Shown piece by piece: positions 11,877 to 21,437 of a stretch of DNA of 64,000 bases (within the stretch, counting starts at the first letter, position 1; the number at the start of each line of letters is the position of its first letter). The notes under the pieces are model-generated. The model was not told the origin of the DNA, made no database searches, and saw only the letters and a program-made list of their open reading frames with translations. This DNA is from Chlorops oryzae (Eukaryota > Arthropoda > Insecta > Diptera > Chloropidae). The stretch lies in contig CM035807.1 of the NCBI GenBank assembly GCA_020466095.1, positions 60,592,731 through 60,656,730 of the forward strand. The letters run 5' to 3'. Made by a program: the position numbers and the translations under genes.

Positions 11877-13489
11877 TCTTCGTATCTGGCTCCAGGTCAT
11901 TTATATAAAAACATATTTGTTTTTAATTGTCAGTAATAATACTGATTTGTCTTTTTATTTTCAATATTTCGGTCTACATCGTAAACCATCTACAGGAAAA
12001 CTATAAAAAGATCATGAAAAAGTTGGCAACACTTCGCCGGGTTCAGCAGTGTTTTTCAAGCGCACAAATTCAAAGTTTAAAATTCGAGTTTACAAGTGGT
12101 CGATTAGATAGAAAACCTACGCGCTAGGTCGTATTTTCCTCGCGAGTGGCTGAGTGGTGTTACCCAGCCAGTTATCTGCTTGTGGGGAGTGATCTGAAGA
12201 ATTGAAATAATAAATTTCCTCAAAGATAAGTATTTCATATTCCAATCCATTCCTAATTATTACAAAAACACTTTTATAGAAAGAAAGCTGCTTGCCGCAG
12301 CTGACTTAGCTGTCAGCTGATGCCAATTGGCCATTCTCCAAAAAGCTCTTCGAAAAGCTCTCTTAAAAGCTCTAGTAGCGTCGACACAAACCATGGTGTG
12401 GTAGTTGTCGAAGATGATGAAGATCAAGCTCCAAAAGTTGCACAACTACCCAGCAGCAGTTTCTTCACGAAAACGAAACTTCCGTCCAGTCCGAATCGTT
12501 TACCCAGTTTTCAATTCTGAGAAGCCATTTCCAAAGGCAACGCTCCAACTCCACCAGTGCTATAAATCTAAATTAAACAGAGAAAAGCATCTCAAGTAAA
12601 TTAAATCAAGCTGAGCCCACAGCATCTCCTATTTTTACCGCTACAATAACAAAAAACGCAATTAACACAGGTAATGTAGCTGTTGATGCGGTTATTAAGT
12701 CGACCAATATGGTAAAAAAAAACAAAGCGAACAGCAAACAGTACTTATTGGCATGCATCGCTATGTCAATATAACTAAAAGAAAAACAAGCTCAACTGCA
12801 AACAATGGCAATAGGGCTTAACTTAATAAAACGGAAACCGTATCCACTCCGCCTAGTAATCTATCGGGTAACCGCTTTGCTCTTTTGTCGGAAAATCTAA
12901 ATGGATTATCTAAAAATCAGTCAAGTAAGGAATTAAAACCGCCTCCAATTTATTTGCGGGAGCGTAGCTCCAATGCACTAATTGCCAGTTTAGCAAGCAT
13001 CCTAGACAATAGCAACTTTCATGTTGTTCCTTTAACTAAAGGAAACATTCACGAAACTAAAATCCAAACTGATTCTGAGGATAGCAACCGCAAAGTTGTA
13101 AATCAATTTGAGAAGGGAAAAACGAATTTCTATACATACCAGCTTAAGAGTAGTAAAGGTATTTCAGTTGTGATTAAAGGTATTGAAGACGTTGATCCAA
13201 ATGATATAAAAATGCTCTCGGCGAACAGGGCTTCCATGCTAGAGCAGTAATAAATATTATAAACAAAGAAAAAAGATCGCAGCCAATGCTTAGAAATGAC
13301 CTTCTTCCAGACAACTAAAAGCTTAACAAAAATGAAAGCCATCCAATTTATAACTTGATGTACTTACTGCATCGTAGAATTACCGTAAAAGAGCCTCACA
13401 AAGGAAAGGGGCCAGTTCAATGCAATAATTGCCAAGAGTTTGGTCATTCCCAAACTTACTGCACTCTGCGTACAGTGCAAGCAGCGGCT
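11877..13489 (+). pseudogene. Non-LTR copy B: 5' region and ORF1 (gag) fragment
   Basis: A 5' segment starts TTCTTCGTATCTGGCTCCAGG; a similar GGCTCCAGGTCA occurs near 140. From about 12,320 a Ser-rich gag N-terminus appears (KSSSKSSLKSSSSVD). The longest intact piece, 12,885-13,250, contains PPPIYLRERSSNALIASL, NFHVVPLTKGNIHETKIQ and YTYQLKSSKGISVVIKGIE, which is the PRE_C2HC region. It continues out of frame to LLHRRITV and one zinc-knuckle start, CNNCQEFGHSQTYC, at about 13,406-13,455. The homology stops there and no ORF2 follows, so the copy is truncated by unrelated sequence. Confidence 0.7.
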
Positions 13490-13784
13490 TGATATTCGAA
13501 AACAAATGTCTCGAAATCCAGTTAGATACACTTGTTCCTTTAACCGAGCGATTGTTCTCGAGTCCATCTTCCTAAGGAACTGAGGAATTCAAGCTTCGTT
13601 CGGTGAGACGTATCATTTCCAAGTCGAAATCTATAAATTTCCCGAACTTCGACTTTCTCCACTCTTTCTTTCTCTTCATTTATCATTTCTCTCATTGTAG
13701 CTTTGTTCTTTCGCCAAAGCTGTCCAGAATAAATTTTTAGCCTATACAAGAACCACAAGAAATCTTTGATCTCTGCCTATTACA
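13490..13784 (+). repeat. Possible solo LTR
   Basis: This 295 bp segment begins TG and ends CA (TGATATTCG ... CCTATTACA). It contains a TATAAATTTC box and an AATAAA signal in a plausible order, and interrupts the gag homology. There is no clear target duplication and no internal domain, so the call is weak. Confidence 0.25.
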
Positions 13785-13897
13785 GACTAGATTCAAAGCT
13801 AGCCCCAGGGCAGTATTTAAATTTTGCATACTGGTACAACGTATGCAATGCGATAACCTAAAACTTCAGCCTGAAAGAAGGCTCTTATGCCAGAAAT

Positions 13898-14738
13898 GCT
13901 TATTTCATAGTGAAAGCGCCTGAAGTACCGCCCTCGCAAAATCATTCCATTGCTCACACGGAATTATCCATTACAAAAACTAACAAGACTGCGAGATTAA
14001 CAACAAACGTTGAGATTTCTGTTAACAGCGGTTCAAAAGCTCCTGCTAATAACTCAGGTGATCCAGCAGTGCAGACAGGCATGGATCGGTACATTAAGAT
14101 TAAAAGGAAACTTAGCCCACAGAAATCAAATGTGGGTAAAGCGAAAATAAAACAAAATCTGACGCTAACCCATCGAACGCTTTTGGTGGAAATAGATTTG
14201 CGGCTCTAAGAACAGAGCCCACTGAGACTTCTGATACATCAAAGGATGGTGGAGAAAAATCACCAAAACCGCCTCCAGTATATCTTAGAGAGCGTAGCTC
14301 CAACAATTTGGTCACGAGCCTGACCCAGTTAATTGGAAAGGAGTCCTTCCACATCATGCCTTTTACTAGAGGAAATGTTCATGAGACCAAAATTCAGGTC
14401 TATAATGTAAATCATTTAAGAATTGTCACTAAACTCCTTAACGACAACAAAAAAAGCTACTACACGTATCAGCTTAAAAGTAGCAAAGGAAATTGAGGAA
14501 ATTAAACAAGCCCTAGAAGAAAAAGGCTTTAAAATAAGGAACGTAATGAACATTTTCAATAGGAATAAAACCCCATAGCCGATGTTCAAAGTAGAACTTA
14601 GTCCGGACAACTTAAAACAAACAAAAAATTAGACTCATCCAATCTACTGACTACAATATCTTCTCCACCGTAGAGTTGTAATAGAAGAACCTCATAAGCG
14701 TACTGGCCCTGTCCAATGTATTAATTGCCAAGAATATA
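13898..14738 (+). pseudogene. Non-LTR copy C, ORF1 (gag) 5' part, cut by the Polinton
   Basis: Jockey-clade gag with PAVQTGMDRYIKIKRKLSP (about 14,064-14,120), then PPPVYLRERSSNNLVTSL (about 14,272) and YTYQLKSSKG (about 14,463). It ends with the first zinc-knuckle cysteines, CINC, at about 14,717-14,730. Frameshifts separate the pieces. The frame stops at 14,738 where the Polinton begins. The remaining zinc-knuckle coding resumes at 29,533 in a compatible frame once one copy of the 6-bp duplication is discounted. Confidence 0.85.
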
Positions 14739-15347
14739 AGTAGGGGGGATATGTTCGTTCTGGATGTGCAACTTTTTTTGTATGGAAAATCGGAAAAAGA
14801 CGCACATTAAAGATCTAGAAAATTTTTGTTCATTTGTATGAGACGTCGCACATTTGAGATCTAGAAAATTTTTGTTCATTTGTATGAGACGTCGCACATT
14901 TGAGATCTAGAAAATTTTTGTTCATTTGTATGAGACGTCGCACATCTAGAAAATTTTGGTTGGTTTATATGAGATGACATACATTTAGGTCTTTGGAAAT
15001 TTTGGTTGGTTTATATGAGATGACATACATTTAGGTCTTTGGAAATTTAGGAAGTTTGTATGAGGTGACATACATGTAGGTCTTTGGAAATTTTTGGAGG
15101 TTTATATGAGAAGGTTCGCATTGAGCCTCATTGAAGAGGTGAGGGGGTGAGAAACTGTGCGGTAGGAGAGCATATATAGTTCAATATGTAAACATTGGGT
15201 TAGAGCTGGAGTTGACTTATCGCTACTGAAGTCATTGAGATGAAGATAAGGCATGATTTTTTAGCCAGAACAAGTTGAAGCGTGCCTCATTGGATGTTTA
15301 TTCAAAAATTTTTCAAGTTCAAGTTCAGTTCAATCGGGGGGATATTT
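14739..15347 (+). repeat. Left terminal inverted repeat of Polinton copy 1
   Basis: About 609 bp, matched by the right repeat up to the TTCAATCGGGGG segment. It contains three copies of a 46-bp unit with TTCATTTGTATGAGACGTCG (about 14,827-14,945), then about four diverged 46-bp units with TATATGAGATGACATACATT (to about 15,110). A TATATAG box near 15,173-15,180 could be a promoter firing inward. Confidence 0.9.
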
Positions 15348-15612
15348 TTGGGATTGAATGTTTTGAAAAATTAGTGCATATATGTGTGAGTATGGTGTGG
15401 GTGAGAAACTGTGTGGAAGTTTGAAGAAAAGTGTGAAGGTATAAAAATAAAATTTGTTCTATTGGCGCTATCAGTCTTACAAGTGAAGTCAAACAGATAT
15501 TGATATAGTAGTACCCTTGCGACGCACAAAAATACAAAAAAGGTAAGGAAAAAAAAACAACAAATTATTTTTAATTAAATTAATAATGTCCTTTTATTTT
15601 TTGTAGATAAAT

Positions 15613-16080
15613 ATGACGGATCAAAGTCAGAGAGCTCTGAATGCTATTAAGGACTTCGAAAGACTTAATAAAAAGGAAAGTATCCCTATTAATCAGCTAG
15701 TGGAAGGGGAACAGCATCCTATTGTTAGGGCTGTGAGAGTTCAAACAAAATTTGGAAAACGAATTTTATTGGAACTTATCAAAGGAGTAATATTTTTACC
15801 GGCAATGTTCAACGATTTGAAGGAAGAAACCTTGGAGCTATTGAAAGATCAAAGTTTTTCTCTAATTCGGAGAGGGTCTATGCAAAATTAAACTTTACAC
15901 ATTGTTGAAGGTATTCCAAACTCTCAACCACTCTTCATAGATTTTAACGTTCATGATCATTTGTTCAATGAAAACCTTTTTTACGCCCCACCTAATATAA
16001 GAACCAATGATATTGAGGAAGATAATGATAATGATTATGTTGATGATGTTATAAATGTTAAGAAAAGGAAAATATTCTAA
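15613..16080 (+). pseudogene. Polinton left-end gene, unknown protein, one nonsense codon
   Basis: The reading frame starts ATGACGGATCAAAG and encodes MTDQSQRALNAIKDFERLNK. It is closed early by a TAA at about 15,889-15,891, then stays open in the same frame to 16,080. The second Polinton has the same gene intact at 37,117-37,581 (154 aa), which identifies the stop here as a copy-specific lesion. The protein is basic at first and has an Asp-rich C-terminus (EEDNDN), with no motif I recognise. It is the first gene inside the left inverted repeat and may be read from a promoter in that repeat; an AG before ATAAATATG at about 15,606 could be a splice acceptor. Confidence 0.75.
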
Positions 16081-16220
16081 TAAATATGTAAACATTTTTT
16101 TTCAAAAATAAAAGAAAATAAATTTTGTTTTCAATTCTTAAAAGAATCTTTTATTTAATAAATGAATAGAGAAACTTATGACATAGCTGAACCATAATCT
16201 TAAACAAATTTTCTTAGAGC

Positions 16221-16553
16221 TTAAGAATTTTTAAGGGCGCAAGCGCAAGCTTTTTTTTTTGTCAACAAATTACAATGATTGTTACATGTTATATCATCTG
16301 AATCACATAGATGCCTTATGTTCTTAAGCGAATAATTACAATCGATTTCTTTTATGCCAGAAATTGTGCACTCTGCCAAAAGTTCCTTTGCCCACATTGC
16401 TTTTTCTTCGCCTTTTACATGTATTTGATAGCCTTTGAGGAGAAATTTCATATATTTCTTCATTTCACTCAAAGTGAAGTCACCAGAGTCCCAATCCAGC
16501 ATATGGTAGTTGTTTTTGAGCCAAATTACTGATTTTTTCTCGGCATCGTTCAA
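16221..16553 (-). CDS. Polinton small unknown protein (110 aa)
   Basis: Starts MNDAEKKSVIWLKNNYHMLDW and has a Cys-containing C-terminal half (CTISGIKEIDCNY, then CDSDDITCNN). The equivalent in the second Polinton is 104 aa (37,685-37,999) and is more than 85% alike by eye over its first 95 residues, then differs: here the tail is NHCNLLTKKKACACALKNS, there LRKFVQDYGLAVS, so one copy has a 3' indel. Conservation in both copies supports a real gene. I do not recognise the family. It lies downstream of the major capsid gene on the same strand. Confidence 0.6.
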   Translation of the reverse strand: MNDAEKKSVIWLKNNYHMLDWDSGDFTLSEMKKYMKFLLKGYQIHVKGEEKAMWAKELLAECTISGIKEIDCNYSLKNIRHLCDSDDITCNNHCNLLTKKKACACALKNS

Positions 16554-16776
16554 TAATTTGAAATTAAATGGTGACTTTATAAGAAAATGGATATATTTTT
16601 TATCACTGAAGCAAAAAGCGACTTCCTTAAAAATGAATTGGTTATTAGTGAGTCGGAATCCTTGACAACAAATTTAGGCATTTTTCCGTTATCCGGGTTT
16701 TATTGTCGTGAACAAGTTTTTTGCTCAAAGGCTTATAATGAAATAAATAAAATGTGCTACAAATCAATGCTTTATA

Positions 16777-17955
16777 TTAAGTGTGCTTTACAATTTCACC
16801 AGTCATCGGTTTGTATGTAATGACACGATCATGTATAAGAACACAATATGCCGAAGTGTTTGGTTTAATGTTTTCAAGAGTTTTGAACATTATACGAATA
16901 TCGAGAGCACCTATTTTGATTTCTTCATTTTGATGCGACGTGTCAATAACAATTATTGGACATTCTTTAAACTTTTTGCAGCATAAAAGTGGGTGTGACT
17001 CAATCATGTGATAACTTTGTTGAAACCTTGCATACATTTCATATAAGAGAGCATATCGATTACGAGACAAATTTAAATTAAGGTCATCGTATGGATATGA
17101 AACAGAGTTTAAATGTACTTTTAAATCGGTTAAGCTACAGTTTGTAAACTTTTCTCCATTCTCGAAAGCGATAAGAATAAAACGAGGACGCTCACTTTGT
17201 GTTCCTACTTTTATGTTCCATGTATGATTTGTACTTTGAGGTAGCTCTGGATAAAAGTAACATTCCCAACTACGAAATGATATAGGTAGAGGAATATCCT
17301 CTTTAATAGTTGTATAGATTTTCAATTTGGCTGCATCGGATAATTGAATTTGGGGAACCTTCCAAGCAACATTTAAGAGCTTTAAGTTAATGTTATCCTT
17401 TTCACTCTCTTCCGTACTATAGACAGACTTATCATTTGATATAGAACGTAGCAAGATAAGCTCATGTTTTGAATTTATCATAATTTTATCAAAGTCTTCG
17501 GCAAAGCCCATCAACATTTTTAGTGGTACGCAAAAATTGAAATAGCCATTATTTATAGCTGGTTTAATATTTTCTTCCGGAGACCAACCGGCATTTTCCA
17601 ACATTGTACTTGTATTTTTGTTTAAGGATACAAGATTTTTTAAAGTAGAAGTTTGACCCAAGTACCGTGTGCGATCAATTTCCACACCATTCATTTCATA
17701 ACGTATTTCCTCAAATAGATATGCAATACAATTATTTCGAAATTTAACTTCTTTGGGTTCTGCATTTTCGGAACCAATTGAAACAACCCCCTCAATGTAC
17801 AGTAAGCTTTCATGAGGTAGAACGTAGAGATCTTGATTTTGAATTGCTATCCGTATCTCATCATTGTTGTTAAAGGATTGCAAATATGGTTGATATGTGT
17901 GAAATTCTTTCTTCGTAATAGACTCATCGAAGACGGGTTGTTCTCCAACTCTCAA
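16777..17955 (-). CDS. Polinton major capsid protein, double jelly-roll type
   Basis: 392 aa open frame. It resembles the insect Polinton double-jelly-roll capsid family (often annotated F54H12.2-like): LYVLPHESLLYIEGVVSIGS near residues 44-64, LFEEIRYEMNGVEIDRTRYLG near 82-101, RYALLYEMYARFQQSYHM near 305-322, and a C-terminal YCVLIHDRVITYKPMTGEI. Capsid proteins of this fold form pseudo-hexameric trimers, implying virion formation. The frame opens with no ATG: it reads from a TTG and is closed five codons upstream of that. The adjoining 62-aa frame (17,952-18,140) overlaps it by a few bases in another frame. The second Polinton shows the same layout, so the N-terminus may come from that frame. 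Confidence 0.8.
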   Translation of the reverse strand: MRVGEQPVFDESITKKEFHTYQPYLQSFNNNDEIRIAIQNQDLYVLPHESLLYIEGVVSIGSENAEPKEVKFRNNCIAYLFEEIRYEMNGVEIDRTRYLGQTSTLKNLVSLNKNTSTMLENAGWSPEENIKPAINNGYFNFCVPLKMLMGFAEDFDKIMINSKHELILLRSISNDKSVYSTEESEKDNINLKLLNVAWKVPQIQLSDAAKLKIYTTIKEDIPLPISFRSWECYFYPELPQSTNHTWNIKVGTQSERPRFILIAFENGEKFTNCSLTDLKVHLNSVSYPYDDLNLNLSRNRYALLYEMYARFQQSYHMIESHPLLCCKKFKECPIIVIDTSHQNEEIKIGALDIRIMFKTLENIKPNTSAYCVLIHDRVITYKPMTGEIVKHT

Positions 17956-18140
17956 GATATTATTGATTTCTTTTTAATGTAAGTAAGTCCCAATGATTGT
18001 AAAAAGTTTCTATTTTTAATACTTAATGGCTTTTTTATAAGAAATTTTTCTTTGCTTATTCTTGATGCGTTATGTACAAGAGATGAAGATAAACTGATAG
18101 AAGAACCATCGTTCACACCATTTTTATTAAATATAATCAT
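17952..18140 (-). CDS. Short frame joined to the capsid gene (62 aa)
   Basis: Encodes a Ser-rich start (MIIFNKNGVNDGSSISLSSS) and ends LTYIKKKSIIS, overlapping the capsid frame. It is nearly identical in the second Polinton (39,390-39,578). It may be a small separate protein, or the true capsid N-terminus separated by an old indel or a frameshift at the A-rich TTAAAAAG. Which of these applies cannot be decided by reading. Confidence 0.45.
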   Translation of the reverse strand: MIIFNKNGVNDGSSISLSSSLVHNASRISKEKFLIKKPLSIKNRNFLQSLGLTYIKKKSIIS

Positions 18141-18152
18141 AGCTGATGCTAA

Positions 18153-18884
18153 TTATTCAACAGGTTTCAAGTGGAGTCTTAATGTTATTGTTTCTCCTTG
18201 AAAATTTAATAATACACCGTTTTCGTTAACAAGTCTAACTGCAATTGAACCTATCTCTTTGACGATCACAGGCAAATAGATAACATTATTTGGAATTATG
18301 TCTATTTTATATCCCGGTTCAACATTTATAGAGAATTCATGTAAGGTGTGTGCCAAGGTACTGTTAACATATGAACCGCCCACAATGTTGCACTCAATAC
18401 GTACAACATTGTTTTGGGTAATCATTAAACTTGTATCCGATATATGTGTTTCATCAGGTTTAAGTTGACGCTTTGAAATTCCCAAAAGCGATCCAATGCT
18501 TCTCTCTCTATCAAAATAAATTATATCTTTTTCAGAGAAGATTTCAGCTTTTAATGTATTATTATTGGCCTTTATACTTAATGTAGCACCAGCTGCTGCT
18601 GCTTCTTGATTTTCGTATGCGTCTAAAATATATTTCACAATATCATCGAACTCATATGACCCGATAGGAAGCTCGATTACATGCTTGCCAATGTGAAAAA
18701 GGTTATTTTTTTCATCAATATTCGGTATTGAGTAATATGTATGAAAATCAATCAGTCCACAAACATATTCCTTTTTAAGCTCTATGGGAGGAAAATAATT
18801 TGCTGTAAGAATTGAGGAATTTCCAGTCAAAGTCAATGTTCTTGACATCTTGAGGGGTTGAGATAGTAAAGTAAACTGAATCAA
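18153..18884 (-). CDS. Polinton probable minor capsid (penton-like) protein
   Basis: 243 aa; an internal Met at residue 13 (MSRTLTLTGNSSIL, start at 18,848) is the more likely beginning, because only that part is well kept in the second copy. Motifs include YVCGLIDFHTYYSIPNI, PIGSYEFDDIVKYIL, ERSIGSLLGISKRQL and HEFSINVEPGYKIDIIP. I recall this IGSLLGI-type protein as the companion of the double-jelly-roll capsid in arthropod Polintons, where it is thought to be a single jelly-roll penton protein. It sits directly between capsid and integrase on the same strand. The second copy (39,591-40,269) is broken. Confidence 0.65.
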   Translation of the reverse strand: MIQFTLLSQPLKMSRTLTLTGNSSILTANYFPPIELKKEYVCGLIDFHTYYSIPNIDEKNNLFHIGKHVIELPIGSYEFDDIVKYILDAYENQEAAAAGATLSIKANNNTLKAEIFSEKDIIYFDRERSIGSLLGISKRQLKPDETHISDTSLMITQNNVVRIECNIVGGSYVNSTLAHTLHEFSINVEPGYKIDIIPNNVIYLPVIVKEIGSIAVRLVNENGVLLNFQGETITLRLHLKPVE

Positions 18885-18918
18885 TCAAAGAAATAAAACT
18901 TCTTTTTATAAAATTTTT

Positions 18919-19836
18919 TCATAGTATATCATATTTATTTATCCAAGAGTTGTGACTATCGGAAAACCCCAACCATTTTACATACACTTTATCACCCCGC
19001 TTCTTTATAACTTTCTCAACTAAATACATGTGAGGAAAACATGATTTTTGCAATTCTTGTGTATAGAAAGCACCCTTAATTACATTTCCCTGATAGTCTT
19101 CTAGAATATAAGTACATGGATTGGTATTTTGAATCTTATTTATCTTGAAGATTTCCGTTGTCCAATTGGGTGTGTAACCTTTCTTAAAAACATGTTTATA
19201 TTTGCTTATTCGAACGTAATCGTTTACATGAAATTTGGGCTTATTATAGACTTTCAGACGGTTGTAAATCGTTTTTAGAATTGTTGCTGCATTTAAAGAA
19301 TTCACTTTATCGGGTGCAATTTTTATTGTTCTGTGGACTTTTCCATTGTACTCTTTAGTCAATTTTTGATATTCATCAATCCATTTGTAAGAACCGCGAT
19401 TACTGAAGCCCTTCCACATCATATTTTTCAAAGTGCGATTAAATCGTTCAACTATCGATGCTTTCATTACACTATAGGTAGAGTAGTGATTTATTTTGTT
19501 TTGTTTCATTAAAAGTTGAAACTCTTTATTGAAGAATTCCTTCCCATCATTTGTTTGCAAATTTTTAGGTTTTCGACCGCATTCAAATACACTTTTCATT
19601 GCTTTGGTAACATCAGGAGCTGTTTTCGACTTTATCGCAACGGTCCAGGCATATTTGGAGAAAGTGTCAATGATTGTGAGTAGGTAGCGATAGCCTTTGT
19701 TGAATGTAGAGTAATTACCCATTTCCACTAAATCAGCTTGCCAAAGATCATCAATATCTTTGGTTATAACAGCTCTTCGTTTAAAATTTCGTCGTGCCTG
19801 TCGATGGAGCTCCTCAACTATTTGATATCGACTCAT
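18919..19836 (-). CDS. INT: Polinton integrase with C-terminal chromodomain
   Basis: 305 aa retroviral-type (rve) integrase. The catalytic triad is visible: Asp35 in WQADLVEM, Asp97 in TNDGKEF and Glu130 in SIVERFNRT. The core is followed by an SH3-like stretch (FHVNDYVRISKYKHVFKKGY, about 202-221) and a chromodomain at about 273-305 (DKVYVKWLGFSDSHNSWI). It would join the element ends to target DNA with a 6-bp stagger; the chromodomain may bias integration to marked chromatin. The frame is intact, and its ATG overlaps the stop of the upstream 153-aa gene by four bases, suggesting co-expression. The second copy is split by a BEL element. Confidence 0.93.
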   Translation of the reverse strand: MSRYQIVEELHRQARRNFKRRAVITKDIDDLWQADLVEMGNYSTFNKGYRYLLTIIDTFSKYAWTVAIKSKTAPDVTKAMKSVFECGRKPKNLQTNDGKEFFNKEFQLLMKQNKINHYSTYSVMKASIVERFNRTLKNMMWKGFSNRGSYKWIDEYQKLTKEYNGKVHRTIKIAPDKVNSLNAATILKTIYNRLKVYNKPKFHVNDYVRISKYKHVFKKGYTPNWTTEIFKINKIQNTNPCTYILEDYQGNVIKGAFYTQELQKSCFPHMYLVEKVIKKRGDKVYVKWLGFSDSHNSWINKYDIL

Positions 19837-20294
19837 CTTGAAGATGGTATTGTGTGGTTTTGGTTTGGTTTTTGCATAATGTTTTGATTAGAAATCATTG
19901 AAAACAAAACATTTTCCGTACCTTCTAAACGCTTCTCAACATATTCCATATACACCTTAAACCTCTCATCAATATCGCGTTCAATAGATTTAATTTTTTC
20001 ATAAACGGTTTCAATTTCTTTATTACGGTGACTTTCATAAGCTTTAATTGAATCCTGAAATTCAGTTCGATACGCATCAAGACTTAGAATTACAAAATTT
20101 TGCGTTGCAACGTCGCCCTTTACTATTGGATCTTTAAGATTTCTGATGCGTTTAAGATGAGCGTTGAAGCTGTGATCTCTGCTAGCGCTTAGAGTCAATT
20201 CCGTATTAAAACTTTTTGACTTGGATGTATTGTTATTATATCGACCGAATTTGTCCACGCTCATCTTTTTATTTTTCGTCGAGTTTTCATTCAA
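19833..20294 (-). CDS. Polinton 153-aa protein with fibre-like motif and coiled coil
   Basis: Starts MNENSTKNKKMSVDKFGRYN and then has IRNLKDPIVKGDVATQNFV at residues 50-68. That block resembles the motif in phage tail-fibre and spike proteins of the form (I)xNLxDPxxxxDAxTxxYV. It is followed by a likely coiled coil (about 70-125, Glu/Lys/Arg-rich with ERDIDERFKVYMEYVEKRLE) and a polar tail. The second copy is 153 aa and intact (48,405-48,866). It overlaps the integrase start. A virion fibre role is inference; another reading is an integrase partner. Confidence 0.6.
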   Translation of the reverse strand: MNENSTKNKKMSVDKFGRYNNNTSKSKSFNTELTLSASRDHSFNAHLKRIRNLKDPIVKGDVATQNFVILSLDAYRTEFQDSIKAYESHRNKEIETVYEKIKSIERDIDERFKVYMEYVEKRLEGTENVLFSMISNQNIMQKPNQNHTIPSSR

Positions 20295-21311
20295 TTATGT
20301 CAGCTTCTTTAAGCTCTTCAATAATTGAAATAATTTCGTTGTTATGATTATTATGTCCTGCAGATTGTGATGCTATGAGTAGTCGTAAACGATTAACCAA
20401 TTCATTTGGGTCATCCCAATATATATAGTTGATTGGATTCAAATTTAAATTCATTAAACCAAATCCTTCTTTCTTCACATCTAAGTTCGAGTTTGACCCT
20501 TTACTCTCCACATCTTTGATTAAAAATTGAATAATGTTTAGATACTTGGGTCCTTTGTTTCCATTGACTTGACCACGAGATGTATAGCCATGTCTATAGG
20601 CATTAGTTTTCAATAGAATTTTCTTATACAATTTTAAATCCGGTTCAGTATATTCGATATTGTGAACATTAACTGAAAAAGTCCTGGTGTCATTGTAAAT
20701 GTTTCGTCACCAATTTGAACTTGATTAGAACTTTTGAATGATATTTTTGAGTCTCCAAACATCAATTGCTTTTCCGAATTGTAATTCAATCCAAATATTC
20801 TATCTAGACTGTTTTGCTTTTCTAGTAGATCAAAATTCGGTTCATTTAACAAATTACTGACTTCTCCTTCTTCTTCTTCCATGGCTTTAATAGTGTTTGA
20901 CTTATTATCATCATCATCAGCGTCATCATCATTGCTATAAAATTGATCATTGCTTTCTTCATCATCATCATAATCTTGAACAGAATCAACACTATTAGAC
21001 CTGTTTGGTGTACTAGTTTCAATCTTTGGTAGTTTATTAATTTTTTTCCTCCTATCTTTTTTCATCGGTCTTTTGAATAAATTTTTTTTGTTGAAAGTTG
21101 AAATATTTGCTTTAGAGTTTTTAGCCAAATCATTTACTATTTCATTTTTAACTTTAGTTTCTGTAAGCAAATCCTTAATTGGAGCTGTGATTGGTAGAAA
21201 AGTTTTTTCCAGACTTTCTGCTGCGCTTAAATCATTAATTTTAATGGCTTTGAACTTATCCCTCAAAACTTTTCTCGTCTGAATAATTTTGGAAAGCAAT
21301 TCATCATCCAT
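20287..21311 (-). pseudogene. Polinton unknown protein, split by a frameshift
   Basis: Two frames form one protein. The first, 20,634-21,311 (225 aa), starts MDDELLSKIIQTRKVLRDKF, has a Lys-rich and then an Asp/Glu-rich middle, and ends near FTMTPGLFQLMFT. The second, 20,287-20,631, runs through LKLYKKILLKTNAYRHGY and WDDPNELVNRLRLLIASQSAG to EELKEADIIE. An indel near 20,660-20,690 shifts the frame, because the sequence just upstream of the second piece reads EYTEPDLK in its frame. I recall a recurrent arthropod Polinton protein with this C-terminal WDDPNELVxRLRLL block, but its function is unknown to me. It lies upstream of the 153-aa and integrase genes. Confidence 0.75.
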
Positions 21312-21437
21312 GACTTTGTTGTTGCTAATGATAACGCTCTCAATGAACTGTTTGCATTTATGGTTAAATTATTAATGAGATCATTTAAGTGTCCATGACA
21401 TCTTTTATATTATAAATTTTCCTCAATTTAATTGCCA

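Noticed and set aside
20881..21282. Plus-strand open frame over the 225-aa Polinton gene
   Set aside because: Antisense shadow; the minus-strand product has homology to conserved Polinton protein segments.
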